Shown piece by piece: positions 54,355 to 64,000 of a DNA stretch of 64,000 bases. The notes beneath the pieces are model-generated. The model ran no database searches. It was given only the letters and a program-made list of their open reading frames with translations, and had not been told where the DNA came from. Where the stretch lies: the NCBI GenBank assembly GCA_910890315.1, contig CAJVGD010000011.1, forward strand, positions 310,001-374,000, in the 5' to 3' direction. Position numbers and translations under genes: made by a program. Position 1 is the first letter of the stretch; every line of letters starts with the position of its first letter. The DNA is from Serendipita indica DSM 11827 (Eukaryota; Basidiomycota; Agaricomycetes; Sebacinales; Serendipitaceae).

Positions 54355-55360
54355 TGCAACTGCTCGTATTGGTCGGGTGCAAGTGTGTACTGGCTCACTG
54401 CGACGGCATAGTTGTAAAGTGTACATTTGCTCAAGCTTGCAGTTTCAGTGGCTAGACTCTGTGAAGAGATGTCTTCTGACTTACCATTTATCTGGCTCCC
54501 TTGAGTAATTGTATCGGCGGGATGGTGGGGTGAAGATTCTTCTGATGGCATAGAGTTGGATGCTAGAAACGCAAATTAGTGTTATCGTGGAGATACAACC
54601 CGTTATCATTATCACTGGCCGCGCCATATGTAACTTGGACCCCGACTCTACCAAGGTGGACATAGAAAATGGATAGCCAGTATCTCGAGCATCAGCAACG
54701 CGCGCGAGAATCTGCAATGCGATATGAACTGCTTGCCAAAGATGGGAAGGTCGAAGGCGATGCGCAGAGGGAGTCACCACAACAAACTGCGGCGTAAAGG
54801 GCGCTACGCCTGGTAAACAAGAGTTCAATAATAGGACCAGTATACTATGAGCGGCTCAATGACAAGTGAGACGTGGTCCAGATACCAACACTGGCCTATA
54901 AAAGTACTTTCGCTTGTGAAATCCGAATTTGGGATACAGATTGAGCAAGAGATGGACACTGAATTTGAGAGAGGTATAAATATTCCCTCTCGTATCCCTT
55001 GTGCTGATTGACGTTCCAGCTTAGACCTCCTCCAGAGAGCAGTGCCTTCTTTCAGCATTGGCAATCAAAGGAATTGAAGCTTTCGTAGTCAGGAATGAGC
55101 GAATGACGTGAAAGATTGAATGTATCTCAGGACAAGCAAGCAAAACGTATCGGGGACGTGTTTCGATCGGTCGGCTTCAGTGATACAACGATGTAATTCA
55201 CTACACTAGATGTGGATAAACCTTGCAAATGTTGTTGATTGGTCGAATTCTCGTTGTTTGTCGGGTGAAATGACACACTAACCAAAACTTGGCCGCCACC
55301 ATTTCCGACCAATTCCTCCGAGTAATATATCTTACCAATTCTTGATTCGTTTAAATAGTC
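54355..55360. other. Divergent intergenic region, about 1 kb
   Basis: Between two divergent genes. A minus-strand frame at 54481-54828 (115 aa) has one hydrophobic helix (MITGCISTITLICVSSIQLY) and could be part of an unrecognised gene; I do not annotate it as such. Confidence 0.4.
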
Positions 55361-57176
55361 ATGGTCGGCGTGACATGTTTCTTTTCATCCTGCTTTGTTA
55401 CTAATACACCTCGTTCGTCCTTGTAGCCACGGGCCAAGAAACGCGCACGCAAGGACGTGTCCGAAGAAGAAGAATCTGATTACATCTCGGCTGGAGAGAG
55501 TTCTGAGGAAGAAGCGTTAAACAGTGACGCGCTTGACGAGGATACTCCACCACCGTCAGCTAAGAAAAAGAAAACAAAGGGCAAGACCGCTAGAGCATCC
55601 AAATACTGGAAAGGAAAGAAAGAGCAAGAGGAGAGTGTTGACAAGGCGACGTCTACAAAGAAGAAATCCAGCCCGGTGAAGAGCTCCACCTCCTCGCATA
55701 AGAGACGCAAGAGCGGAGATTCGCCTCCTTCTTCTTCTTCCGAACCAGAGGATGGGTTCATCACGGTGGGACGTATCTGCGAGGCTCCGAAGACTGGACG
55801 AGGTATGACTGTTCATGAGGCCACAGACCAAAGAACTGAATGCCATGAATCCTAGTCCCTCCTGGGCAAATATCGCAGAACACATTTGACTTTCTCAAAG
55901 AATTGCAAGACCCAAAGAAGAACGACCGTGAATGGTGAGGACCTACTATACTGCAGGGGATAACACTTACTTTATTCACGCAGGTTCAAGCTACACGGTA
56001 TATAGCTCATTTGTTGGGTGAATACACTAATGTCCACCAGAACCCGTGTATCGACAAGCGGAAAAGGTGGGTTTCGCCCACTGGAATAGTCACCGTCTCA
56101 TATCACAAAGGAATGGAATGACTTTGTCGAAGAGTTTACGTCTATCCTCTCCGAAGTGGACGACGAGATTCCTCACCTTCCGCCGAAAGATGTCATTCAT
56201 CGGATTTATCGAGATGTAAGAGGATTAAATGATTATAACATACGCCGACGACCCACTCCAGGTACGCTTCAGCAACGATAAGACACCATACAAGGTCAGA
56301 GGGCGGTTACGTCAAGCGCAAAGACTGATAACCGCTTACAGAGGAATTTCTCCGCCTCATTCTCGAGGACGGGACGGAAAGGCATCTTTTCGCATTGTGA
56401 GTGTTTCGACTCGTAAGCGAAGTGGAACTGACGGCTGACGGGTGGGATAGACCATTTGTGAGTGATGTGATTAGCGCTAATCTTTCATATATCAACGTCA
56501 CGGATCTTTACAGATCGAGTATGTGCCTTGATGTTCGCGTATTCACTCGGCGCTGATGGCTCCAGTCAAACCAGGGGGAGGTAGCATATTTGCGGCAGGG
56601 TCTGGTGCCCCGGCAAGAATGAACTGCAGCAGATAAGGTACGCTTGCTTACCTCTATCAACAATGGCCGGTGGAGATTGATGGCCCAGAACCCACATTCG
56701 CCACAATGCACAACCTCTTCGAGATGTCATCTCTAATCCGACCTTTGAGTCATTGTTTGGCCCCGCAAAGTGGTCAAATACGAAGAGACAGAATATCTTT
56801 GGAGGCGAAGACCAGCTCAAAGTAGCCCCGAAAGGGGTTCCAAAGGACCACCCGTAGGTCTACTCCGAGTCCAGTACTGTATTGACGGTGTGCTATAGGG
56901 ATATTGATTTGCTGAAGTGTCGAAGCTTTGCTGTTGTTCATCAGTGGGTACCCTAATTCCTGTGTTCCGTGGTTCTAACTCGCGTCATTAGTCTGACGGA
57001 CGAGCAAGTACTGGCTCCCGACTTTAAGGAACTGCTCGGGGTCATTGCAGAGGCTGCAAAACCTTTTGTTCATAGGTCAGTGGTTACTTGGTTAGAGCGG
57101 CCGGGACTGATGCGCAACACGTAGGCTCAACCACATGCTGACCGTCGGAGTGGATGCAGAAGATGCCGAGTCCTAA
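55361..57176 (+). CDS. DUF2461-family protein with two micro-exons and one frame break
   Basis: Fifteen exons: 55361-55363 (ATG alone), 55427-55802, 55856-55934, 55984-55997, 56041-56066, 56111-56215, 56262-56294, 56342-56396, 56451-56457 (7 nt), 56514-56518 (5 nt), 56566-56637, 56689-56853, 56899-56943, 56992-57075 and 57125-57176. The N-terminus is basic and acidic, nuclear-like (PRAKKRARKDVSEEEESDY). The DUF2461 domain follows: FDFLKELQDPKKNDREWFKLH, IHRIYRDVRFSNDKTPYK, FSASFSRTGRKGIF, HYHLSIKPGGGSIFAAG, NELQQIR, IDLLKCRSFAVVHHLTDEQ. The sum is one base short: after FAAG (about 56598-56602) the family's WCPGKNELQQ continues in the shifted frame. Function of the family is unknown. Confidence 0.85.
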
Positions 57177-57823
57177 TCTCCAGCCTGTCACATAGGCTTG
57201 CAGTCATCGAGTGGCAATATGGTCCTTGTAATGGAGACTGCACAGGATCGAGTTGTACCATAGAATGCACAATGTCTAATGGGGAAATAACGCGTGTTAT
57301 ACGCTCGGACTTGGTGAGGTCGAGCGAGGCTGATTGGCCGGCTTGGAACCTCGTGGTGGTCATTTCTAGAAAAATTGACTTTGTCTGCTCCACGACCGCT
57401 GACGTTGCGTAGCGGCCTTGCAACTGGGTTTATCTGTGTTAGAACTTGAACGAAAGGGGCTCTCAGCGCTCCATGTCGCGGCCTGAACGGGCTGAGAGGG
57501 GCCCTCGACCGGTTCCACCACAAAAGTAAGAACTTGAACCCAGACCGCACGGGCGTTGCCTGCCTCTAGTCGACCCTGGCTTTGAATCTGTCTTTTGGAC
57601 GGCTTACTGATTGCTCTTCTTTCTGTCTCCAATCGTCCCTCGCCGTTGCCTCTTCGGTGGCTGACCGGGCACTTGTTCTTTCTCGCCATTTGCCGACCCA
57701 ATGGAACATCTACTCGCAAATCCTAGATATATGAATGATTTCAGGTTCGTATGCACCTTTTGGTTGCTGTTGCCGCCCGCCACCCTCGCTCACTTTGCTT
57801 CCTGCAACGGCTACACCTCCTAA
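57177..57823. other. Intergenic
   Basis: Between two plus-strand genes. No conserved frame; minus-strand frames at 57188-57719 are shadows or chance. Confidence 0.4.
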
Positions 57824-58601
57824 ATGGCCTCTGCACGACTTGGATCCATGGAACGACTCGCCAACAGCAAAGCTTTGGCTGCTGAAGTCCGCATTCTCCT
57901 CCAGGAAGTAGGCAAACTCCGCGATGAGAAGCGCGCCCTCCAATACGAAGTTTCTGAGCTCCTGGCGGCAAAGGTCGGACATTCTTCAGACTAGATAGTC
58001 TGGTTACTAAGCTTCCGACAGGCCAGATACGGATCAGATGGCGATTATCATGGGGAATGGTGCGTTTCACGCGCGCTCCTGCGCTCGGCCGATCTTGAAT
58101 GATGCTGACCATTTCTATTCACCAGGAGACCTCCTGTAATATTCTTCGACTTTTGGTATTGGGCGAGCTAATCCTCATTGCAGCACGAGCAACCACAGGC
58201 AATCGCACCCCCTCCTCCTCCTGAGCCAGCCCCATCCGATGCGCTAGTCCTACACCAAGAAGCAAAATCTGGATGGCGCAGCGTTCCCAAGAAGCACGAG
58301 CGCAAGCCTAGGGAACCTCGAGTGGCAAAGCCTCGCGCTCCCGAGCCGCCTCCGCCGCCTCCAGTCCAGGCGATTCCACCACCAAACATGCCCAGCTGGG
58401 CATCTTGGAAACGTATGTATTCTGCTGGCGGAATCAACCTTCTGACATTCCCGGTAGCGAACCCTCTCTATCATCCTCAACCGCGAGCAGCCGTTCCTGC
58501 CCCTGCTCCGCCTCCAGGACTCTTCGGTAATGGCTTATCACCCTCAAACATTTTGCCTGCTAACCCTCTACCCAGGTCCGCCCACACCACCACCACATTA
58601 G
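57824..58601 (+). CDS. Small coiled-coil and proline-rich protein
   Basis: Six exons: 57824-57973, 58022-58059, 58126-58135 (10 nt), 58184-58412, 58458-58526 and 58576-58601 (522 nt, 173 aa, in frame). Residues 1-55 form a coiled coil (MERLANSKALAAEVRILLQE, VGKLRDEKRALQYEVSELLA). A linker with YGSDGDYHGEWRPP follows, then a Pro-rich, Lys/Arg-containing region (PPPPPEPAPS, KKHERKPREPR, PPNMPSWASWKP) and the end GLFGPPTPPPH. I recall similar hypothetical proteins from other mushrooms; no function is known to me. It may be a scaffold or adaptor, judged only from composition. Confidence 0.75.
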
Positions 58602-59106
58602 ACCGCGAGGTTGCTCCGCAAGGGGGAAACCTTTGCTCCTCGGTGCTCCGGTTATCTCTTGTTGTCCTACGATACAATTTCTCGTCGTTTCGAATCGAAT
58701 GCAAGTGGCTTCTCGTTAGTTTTATGGCAATCTATTTTATACCAGCGCATATACCAAAAGGGGCTACATATAAATAGGCAGAATTTTGATTATTGAACAT
58801 TGATCATAAGGTGGCTGAGACTGTTTGATGGATCGGATGACCATGATGACCGTGGTGTTTCGCTTGTGTGAGTCTGTTGGATAATGAGATATACATCGAA
58901 TGAGTAGCCGAGAGACACACTCTTCGTATTGTGTCTTCCTCTTTGGATCCGCTCTTCGCTTCTCCATAGTCCGCCTACGATGCGGCCTGTACAAACGTCA
59001 GGAGAGGAAAAGTGCGAGGTGAAGAGGCACTCACGAGACAACAATTACTGGTACAGGAGAGTGACTTAGACAGTATCTATGGACATTTAGCGTTTATATA
59101 TAACAG
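58602..59106. other. Intergenic between convergent genes
   Basis: 3' regions of the coiled-coil gene (+) and the stress-protein gene (-). AT-rich, no gene seen. Confidence 0.45.
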
Positions 59107-60031
59107 CTAGGTAGAAAAGTACCGGGAAACGCTCCCGACACGAGAACCGACGGCCTGTCCGACTTGCTGAAGGAACGACTTTTCGCCTCGCGTGCCGACA
59201 ATCAAGCTATCCGGACGGTATAGTGCAATCATCCGTTCGATTGTTTCTGTAATCTTGCCCGCGACAAATTCGACGACAATGCTCAGTTTGCGGTCAGGGT
59301 CGTATTCGACGTTTTTCTGTCCAATCATCTTCATTAGGTCCCGAGCTTCTTCTCGGAGCGTATCATGATCCTTGTCTTCAGGATGGTCAGTCGGAACGAG
59401 ATGAGAAGAAGACAATGTACGGTCATGCGGACGAACGGGCAGTGGCGGGGATCAGATATCGGGTAGAGCCTCACCTAGTTCGCCAGTGTCAAAGCCTCGC
59501 ACGACAATAAACTCGTCATCATCTTGACATAATGACTCTAATGCCCAGTCCAGAGCTTCCATTCCACTCTCATCGGGACTGGCGGCGCAGAGAAAGACTC
59601 GTGTGCGTCGAGTACGCTTATAACCTTCTGATTTGACCTATACTACCGTTAGATACACGCGGACAAATTACAGTGGGAGGATGATTGCTCACCTGAAGCG
59701 TAAAGGAGAAGAGGGCATCGTCCATGGGATTTTCAAACGTATCAAAGGAGACCTTGGGCGTATAGCCAGCGGGTGTCCCCAGGGAACTTGAAGTTACCGC
59801 TCGGGGAAGTTTGCCGTACGATGTGGGTGGCGAGGCGAGCCCATACGACGTCGTCGAGGGTGGTAGCTGGGATTGGGTAATTTGAGGAGATGTGATAAGC
59901 CCAGAAGTTGATGTTGGAGGAGATCCAAGTGGTACTGGTGAAGGCGATGGACTTGAAGGTCTGCTCGAGTGCCGCATCGCCGAACGCAGAGGTGGCGTTG
60001 GGAGATGATGCATCGGAGGTACGTGGGACAT
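59107..60031 (-). CDS. Universal stress protein (UspA) domain protein
   Basis: Three exons: 60031-59693, 59637-59475 and 59375-59107 (771 nt, 256 aa, in frame). The first 100 residues are Pro/Ser/Thr-rich and disordered (PTPPLRSAMRHSSRPSSPSP). The Usp domain follows: RRTRVFLCAASPDESGMEAL, DWALESLCQDDDEFIVVRGF, a helical middle and the nucleotide-loop region DSLIVGTRGEKSFLQQ with GSVSRYF. The loop resembles the ATP-binding G2xG9xG(S/T) type only loosely. Such proteins act in stress and energy sensing; no target can be named. It is divergent to the WW-domain gene, with only 127 nt between the start codons. Confidence 0.88.
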
Positions 60032-60158
60032 TTCCGCGAATTATCTGTCGAGAAGAAAGATCTGGCAAGCGGAAATTCGCGGTCACGGTCGGGAACAAAG
60101 TTGTACAGCGACTGAATCATACTTGGCTCTGACCTCAACTGAGTGGGGTGCAGCAAAA

Positions 60159-61062
60159 ATGAGCGCGTCAGCGGAAAAGAGTATCGAACAACAGGCAGAA
60201 GAGTATTCTCCAAGTGGAAACGAGGAACCAGCGGAGCTCTCGGCATCCAAGGCGTTATCTGAAGCCTCTGACGCTTCCAAACCGGAGCAAAAGGAAAAGG
60301 AGGTCCAAGACTCAAAGTCTAAAAAGACGGAAGAAACAAAGCAAGACACCTCTGCTCCTGCACAACACGATTGGCAAGCGATTTATTCTCCGCAACACAA
60401 CGCGTATTACTTTTACAACGCCAAGACACAAGAGACGACATGGACGAACCCTCTTGTACCAGACACTGTCGCCTCGTCGAGCGCCGGACCATCTACAGCC
60501 ACTAAAACTTCTGGCCCTGCGGCAAATTCCACCGCGGGACACAATCCCGTGTTGGACGGTATCGACCCCGATCTCATCTACCTAGACCCTACAATGGCAG
60601 TGCCCGGCATGCCAAAGGCGGCTGGGACATATTCAGCTCGATTCAATGCTCGCACTGGAAGATTCACCGCGATGGACGCTCGAGACCCGACGCACATGTC
60701 TGAATACGAAAGAATGAAGAGACAAAGTAGCGCCTTCTTTGACGTGGGTGCATGGGAACGAGAAGTGGCCGAAAGAAAGGCGCAAGAGGCTGCAGAAGCT
60801 GCAGAAGGGCGACGTAGGAATAAACGCCCAACAAAGGCGGACTTGGTATGTACACATTGGTCTTTGCATAACGTCTATGCTACTTGCTGCTGTTGGGCGA
60901 TCGACAAGCGCCATGCTGGTGGTTTCAGTTCCCGACACTCTCGGCATGTCAATGATAGCTCCATGATGGCGTTGATTGACACTTTGCTTTGTTTTCCAGG
61001 AGCGCTATCGGGCCCAGAAAGAGGCACGGAAGAAGACCAAGTATGCCTGGCTTCGAGAATGA
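60159..61062 (+). CDS. WW-domain protein
   Basis: Two exons: 60159-60845 and 61000-61062 (750 nt, 249 aa, in frame), split by an intron of 154 nt, long for this window. The N-terminus is acidic and Ala/Glu/Lys-rich. One WW domain lies at residues 69-98 (HDWQAIYSPQHNAYYFYN, ETTWTNP). A conserved-looking region follows (AGTYSARFNARTGRFTAMDA, MSEYERMKRQSSAFFDVGAW, then a basic coiled coil). The second exon encodes RYRAQKEARKKTKYAWLRE. The layout resembles fungal nuclear WW proteins tied to splicing or transcription, such as WBP-type factors. The partner, probably a Pro-rich motif, is not known. Confidence 0.87.
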
Positions 61063-61815
61063 GGACGCACATGCTCGCCATCTTCTACTCTCATCAATAG
61101 ATTGCATTTATCAAAACATATAAACTGGCTTCTGGGGGTAAAACCAACGTATGTAGCCTGTTTCGGTTCATTGCCCGTTTTCCGGACACGTCATGAAGAT
61201 CCCGTGTGCGGGCGCGCAGCACGAAAGGGCCGTGTGGGGAAGGTCACCCTAGGACTCGTGGGATGATAAGAGTAACCCAGCCACGGTGCGAACCAGCACT
61301 CACGTGCGGAAACCGACCGGTTCGACCTGTGGAGAATGGCAAACAGTCTAGAGCCCCAGCAGTCGCTGGCTTGGACAGTCGAAACGGCTCATTACAGAGA
61401 CGGCAGGTACCCCCGCGCAAATCAGACCCTGTCAGCGGGTCTTCTAGAACGGATATGTGAGTACTGGATTGCGATGCTGGGCCCTGACGGGGGTATCTCT
61501 GCGGGTGGGTCGTATCGCGGCCGCCGCGAACCGGTCTAGCATTATCGGTGGCACGCGCATCGGCAAAGGAACATGGCATTCTCGCTGTCAAGAGCGTCAA
61601 GTTGTTATCCGCCAGTTAGATTGAGCTCCTGGCGGAACTCGGAGGAGAGCGATCCATGGGTGGACGTGATGTATGCTGGTCTGGCGAAGGCACCGATCAC
61701 TGGTGGGCTCTGCAGTAATCTCCTTTAAGTAGACCTGGTTAGCACCCGAGAAACCCAATCCCTCTTCCCTCCTCTCCTCCCCTCCTGCGCTGGCTTGCGC
61801 GTGCTGTATGCCGCA
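61063..61815. other. Intergenic
   Basis: Downstream of the WW gene and upstream of the DUF3602-like gene. CT-rich just before 61800, as in many fungal promoters. The frames inside are not supported, and I found no tRNA fold around 61300. Confidence 0.4.
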
Positions 61816-64000
61816 ATGCGCTTCTCGCTCTCCGCAAAGCCTCCAAAGGCCAAGCCAAAAAAGCTCAAGGATTCCCGGCCCGTAATGGTAATTTTCATCT
61901 GTCCACCTCGCTGTCGATCCCGTCACCCCCTAACGCCTCCCTTTTCAGCGCACGGGCCGTGGTGGCGCTGGTGGCTACAGAAAGAAAGTACCTAAAGCTC
62001 CTGCAGAGCTCGCTTCTCTTGCTAGCGACGGCCAGTCTGTCGTAAGGTCGACCTCTGGATCTGGCATCGGTGCCGCCCCCCAGGCGGGCTCAACCAGCGA
62101 CCCTCATGGCAGTCACCTCAATCTCTCACGCATCACTCAGAGCATCAAGTCGGGCACTACCGTATCGCCTAGTGAAGGCGAAGAAAATGAAGATCGTTTG
62201 ACAGCGCCGGCTGGAAGAGAAATACTCAGTGCGAAGCATCGGGTAAGTTGTTCCCACATGGTAGCCAATTAGACATCAAGGGCTCACGACCGTTTCAGAA
62301 GATATATAGTGGTATGTATTATGCATTGTTTAGCCGTAAAGTGGTCTCATTCCGAGTTATGTCCATGGTGTCTAGGTCGAGGAGGAGCTGGTGAGTAAAG
62401 CACTTGGATTCGTATGGTTGATTACTCATGACTGGTCAGGAAACAAGCACACACTTGTAGCGGATGACAAAGTGTACGAGGGCGTGCTTCTCCATGAGCA
62501 AGGGATACTCCAAGCGTACAATGCAGAGCGTAAAGCTAAAGAGGGCACTTCTACGGGACGCGGCGGCTATGCAAATATCAAACGCAAGAAGAAGTCGCCG
62601 TATAGCGATTCATCCTCCATCCGCTCCGGCGCTTCCTCACGTTCTTGGGGCTCAAGCTCCTTCTCACGCAGAGCTCAACAGAGCTCGACTAGCGTGACCA
62701 GGTCAAACACGAGCCTTTCGCAGGAGCCCATACCGAGTCTGCAGACGATTCCCGCCAACGACTTCGGGACCTCGGTCGTCCAGACAATGATGGACAAGGG
62801 CATCTTTGACCGCGTCATCGAGGAAGAAGAGTCGGAGGCTGCCGTTGCTTCTTCGGTTGTCGAAAGCCTGAGGGGAGAGTCTGTCGCTACTGGAAGCGAG
62901 CTACACCATCCTACCATCCACGTCACCATTACACCTTCAACTTCGAGTGTCGGCGATCAGCAGCAACAAAGTCCGGCACCCTCTCCATCTCCCTCTCTCC
63001 AGCACGTGCGAAGCCCTGCATCCAAGCCCATATCCCCCAACGCAATCTCTTCTGGAAGCTGGATTGCCAACAATCTGCAAGAGCCACAGCAACAAGGTCG
63101 CTTGTCCAAGTCCCCCACACCAAAGCATCCCATCTCTTCTGGAACTTCGAGGGGCAATGTTGCCCGTCCAACTAGTCCTACCGCTCAGACCTCACTTGCG
63201 GGGCGTATCAAGTCGGGTTTGCAGTTCACCTTGCGTAGGACAACCTCTTCAGAAGGCTCCCATGATCGAGAAGCCATGGCTAGTCCTCTCTCGTCCCCAG
63301 TCGTCAACATCACCAGTTCACCGAGTACCACACCCACCGCTAACTCGTACATGAGGACGAATGCACACAATAGTTTCAGCCCCGACCCTTCCTCACCCCT
63401 GTCGCCACAGCAGCAGGGCCACTCACAATCGACGCGGCCTCGCGCATCGTCGAATCAAGCCAACCGCAATGCTAGTGTATATTCGCCAGAAGGACTCACT
63501 GGTGACGGCTCTGTTGGTTTGTACACCGGACATAGTCAGGAACCCTCTAATCTGCCTTATTTGGGGCAGTCGTCGGCACCTCGTCCCTCTGGAAGCAAGA
63601 TGCCAGTTGCTGAAGGTCGTCAGAGCCCGTCTGCAGGCAAGACGCTCAACGTTGCTCCAACTCCAGATGCCCTTGACCCACGGCATGCTCGGCACATGTC
63701 CAGCTCGTCCACGTCGGGCAGTGACTTGGATCTCTCTGGATATAACTTTCCGGATGCTCCTGGACATTCACCTGTCGTCCGACCAAGAGACACTGAGCCA
63801 ATACACACCGTTATTCGAGGGGGAAATGGAGAGCTCATGACGCGAAGACCGTCGGAGCCAATGTCGAGGACCATTTCCCAAACGCCACCTCCTTCTCATC
63901 CTCTTCCACCAACGCCTGTCGAGGCTCTTCCTTCTGCCCCGACACAGCCGTTGAGAGCGGGCCGTGCCCCTGTCCAACCTGGCGCATACCAGGCAGCCCT
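61816..64000 (+). CDS. DUF3602-like GRGGAGN-motif protein, partial
   Basis: Exons: 61816-61887, 61949-62242, 62299-62311 (13 nt), 62376-62390 (15 nt) and 62440 to the right edge, still open. After a basic start (MRFSLSAKPPKAKPKKLKDS) comes RTGRGGAGGYRKK. The small exons and the next one together encode YSGRGGAGNKHTLV, and STGRGGYANIKRKKK follows. These repeated GRGGAGN-like motifs are typical of the fungal DUF3602 family of small disordered proteins. The long C-terminal part (500+ aa here) is Ser/Pro/Thr/Gln-rich with phospho-site-like SP motifs. Function unknown. A starvation- or stress-related role as in some family members is only a guess. The 3' end lies outside the window. Confidence 0.78.

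Noticed and set aside
54481-54828. 115-aa minus-strand frame with a hydrophobic helix
   Set aside because: No splice partners, no recognisable family and no clear start context. Kept only as a remark.
61206-61460. Possible tRNA-like GGTTCGA stretch near 61318
   Set aside because: No acceptor stem or D arm could be paired around it.

Overview
The window reads as nuclear DNA of a filamentous basidiomycete. Genes sit close together on both strands and are cut by many short introns (mostly 42-60 nt, GT...AG, two likely GC...AG). Several proteins are typical of Agaricomycetes: large families of F-box/LRR proteins, a NACHT-WD40 NLR-like protein, secreted LysM and thaumatin-like proteins, and a DUF3602-like protein. 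A Rhizoctonia/Ceratobasidium-type fungus fits best, but that is an inference from gene content. I saw no tRNA, rRNA, CRISPR array or convincing transposon.

Layout. 1-6.2 kb holds housekeeping genes: an LRR protein running off the left edge, ORC5, ribose-5-phosphate isomerase and a protein with a GTPBP1-like N-terminal module. 6.9-12.9 kb has three F-box genes, two of them tandem paralogs. 14-19.3 kb has a secreted thaumatin-like protein and a calpain-like protease of the PalB/Rim13 type. 19.8-23 kb has a disordered protein and a two-LysM secreted protein. 23.4-30.9 kb holds a duplicated divergent module (membrane-anchored methyltransferase plus F-box gene, the first F-box copy reduced to a relic) and a further F-box gene. 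31-37 kb returns to housekeeping genes: an FMN-type split-barrel protein, a MIC12-like protein, BRO1 and a TXNDC17-like thioredoxin. 37-52.7 kb is the most dynamic part: five more F-box loci, two of them pseudogenes, around an NLR-like gene whose C-terminus is 15 nearly identical WD40 repeats. 53.8-64 kb has small conserved genes: a short mitochondrial-type protein, a DUF2461 protein, a coiled-coil/proline-rich protein, a universal stress protein, a WW-domain protein and a DUF3602-like protein running off the right edge.

Functional threads. PalB/Rim13 and BRO1 belong to the ESCRT-linked signalling and sorting world. The LysM and thaumatin-like proteins are extracellular. The F-box proteins are probable SCF ubiquitin-ligase adaptors. 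The NLR-like protein is a probable self/non-self receptor of the Podospora HNWD kind. Exon joins were checked by reading-frame arithmetic for many genes. Four of them (RPI, the GTPBP1-like gene, the NLR and DUF2461) come out one or two bases short. This points to single-base deletions in this sequence, either assembly error or recent damage.
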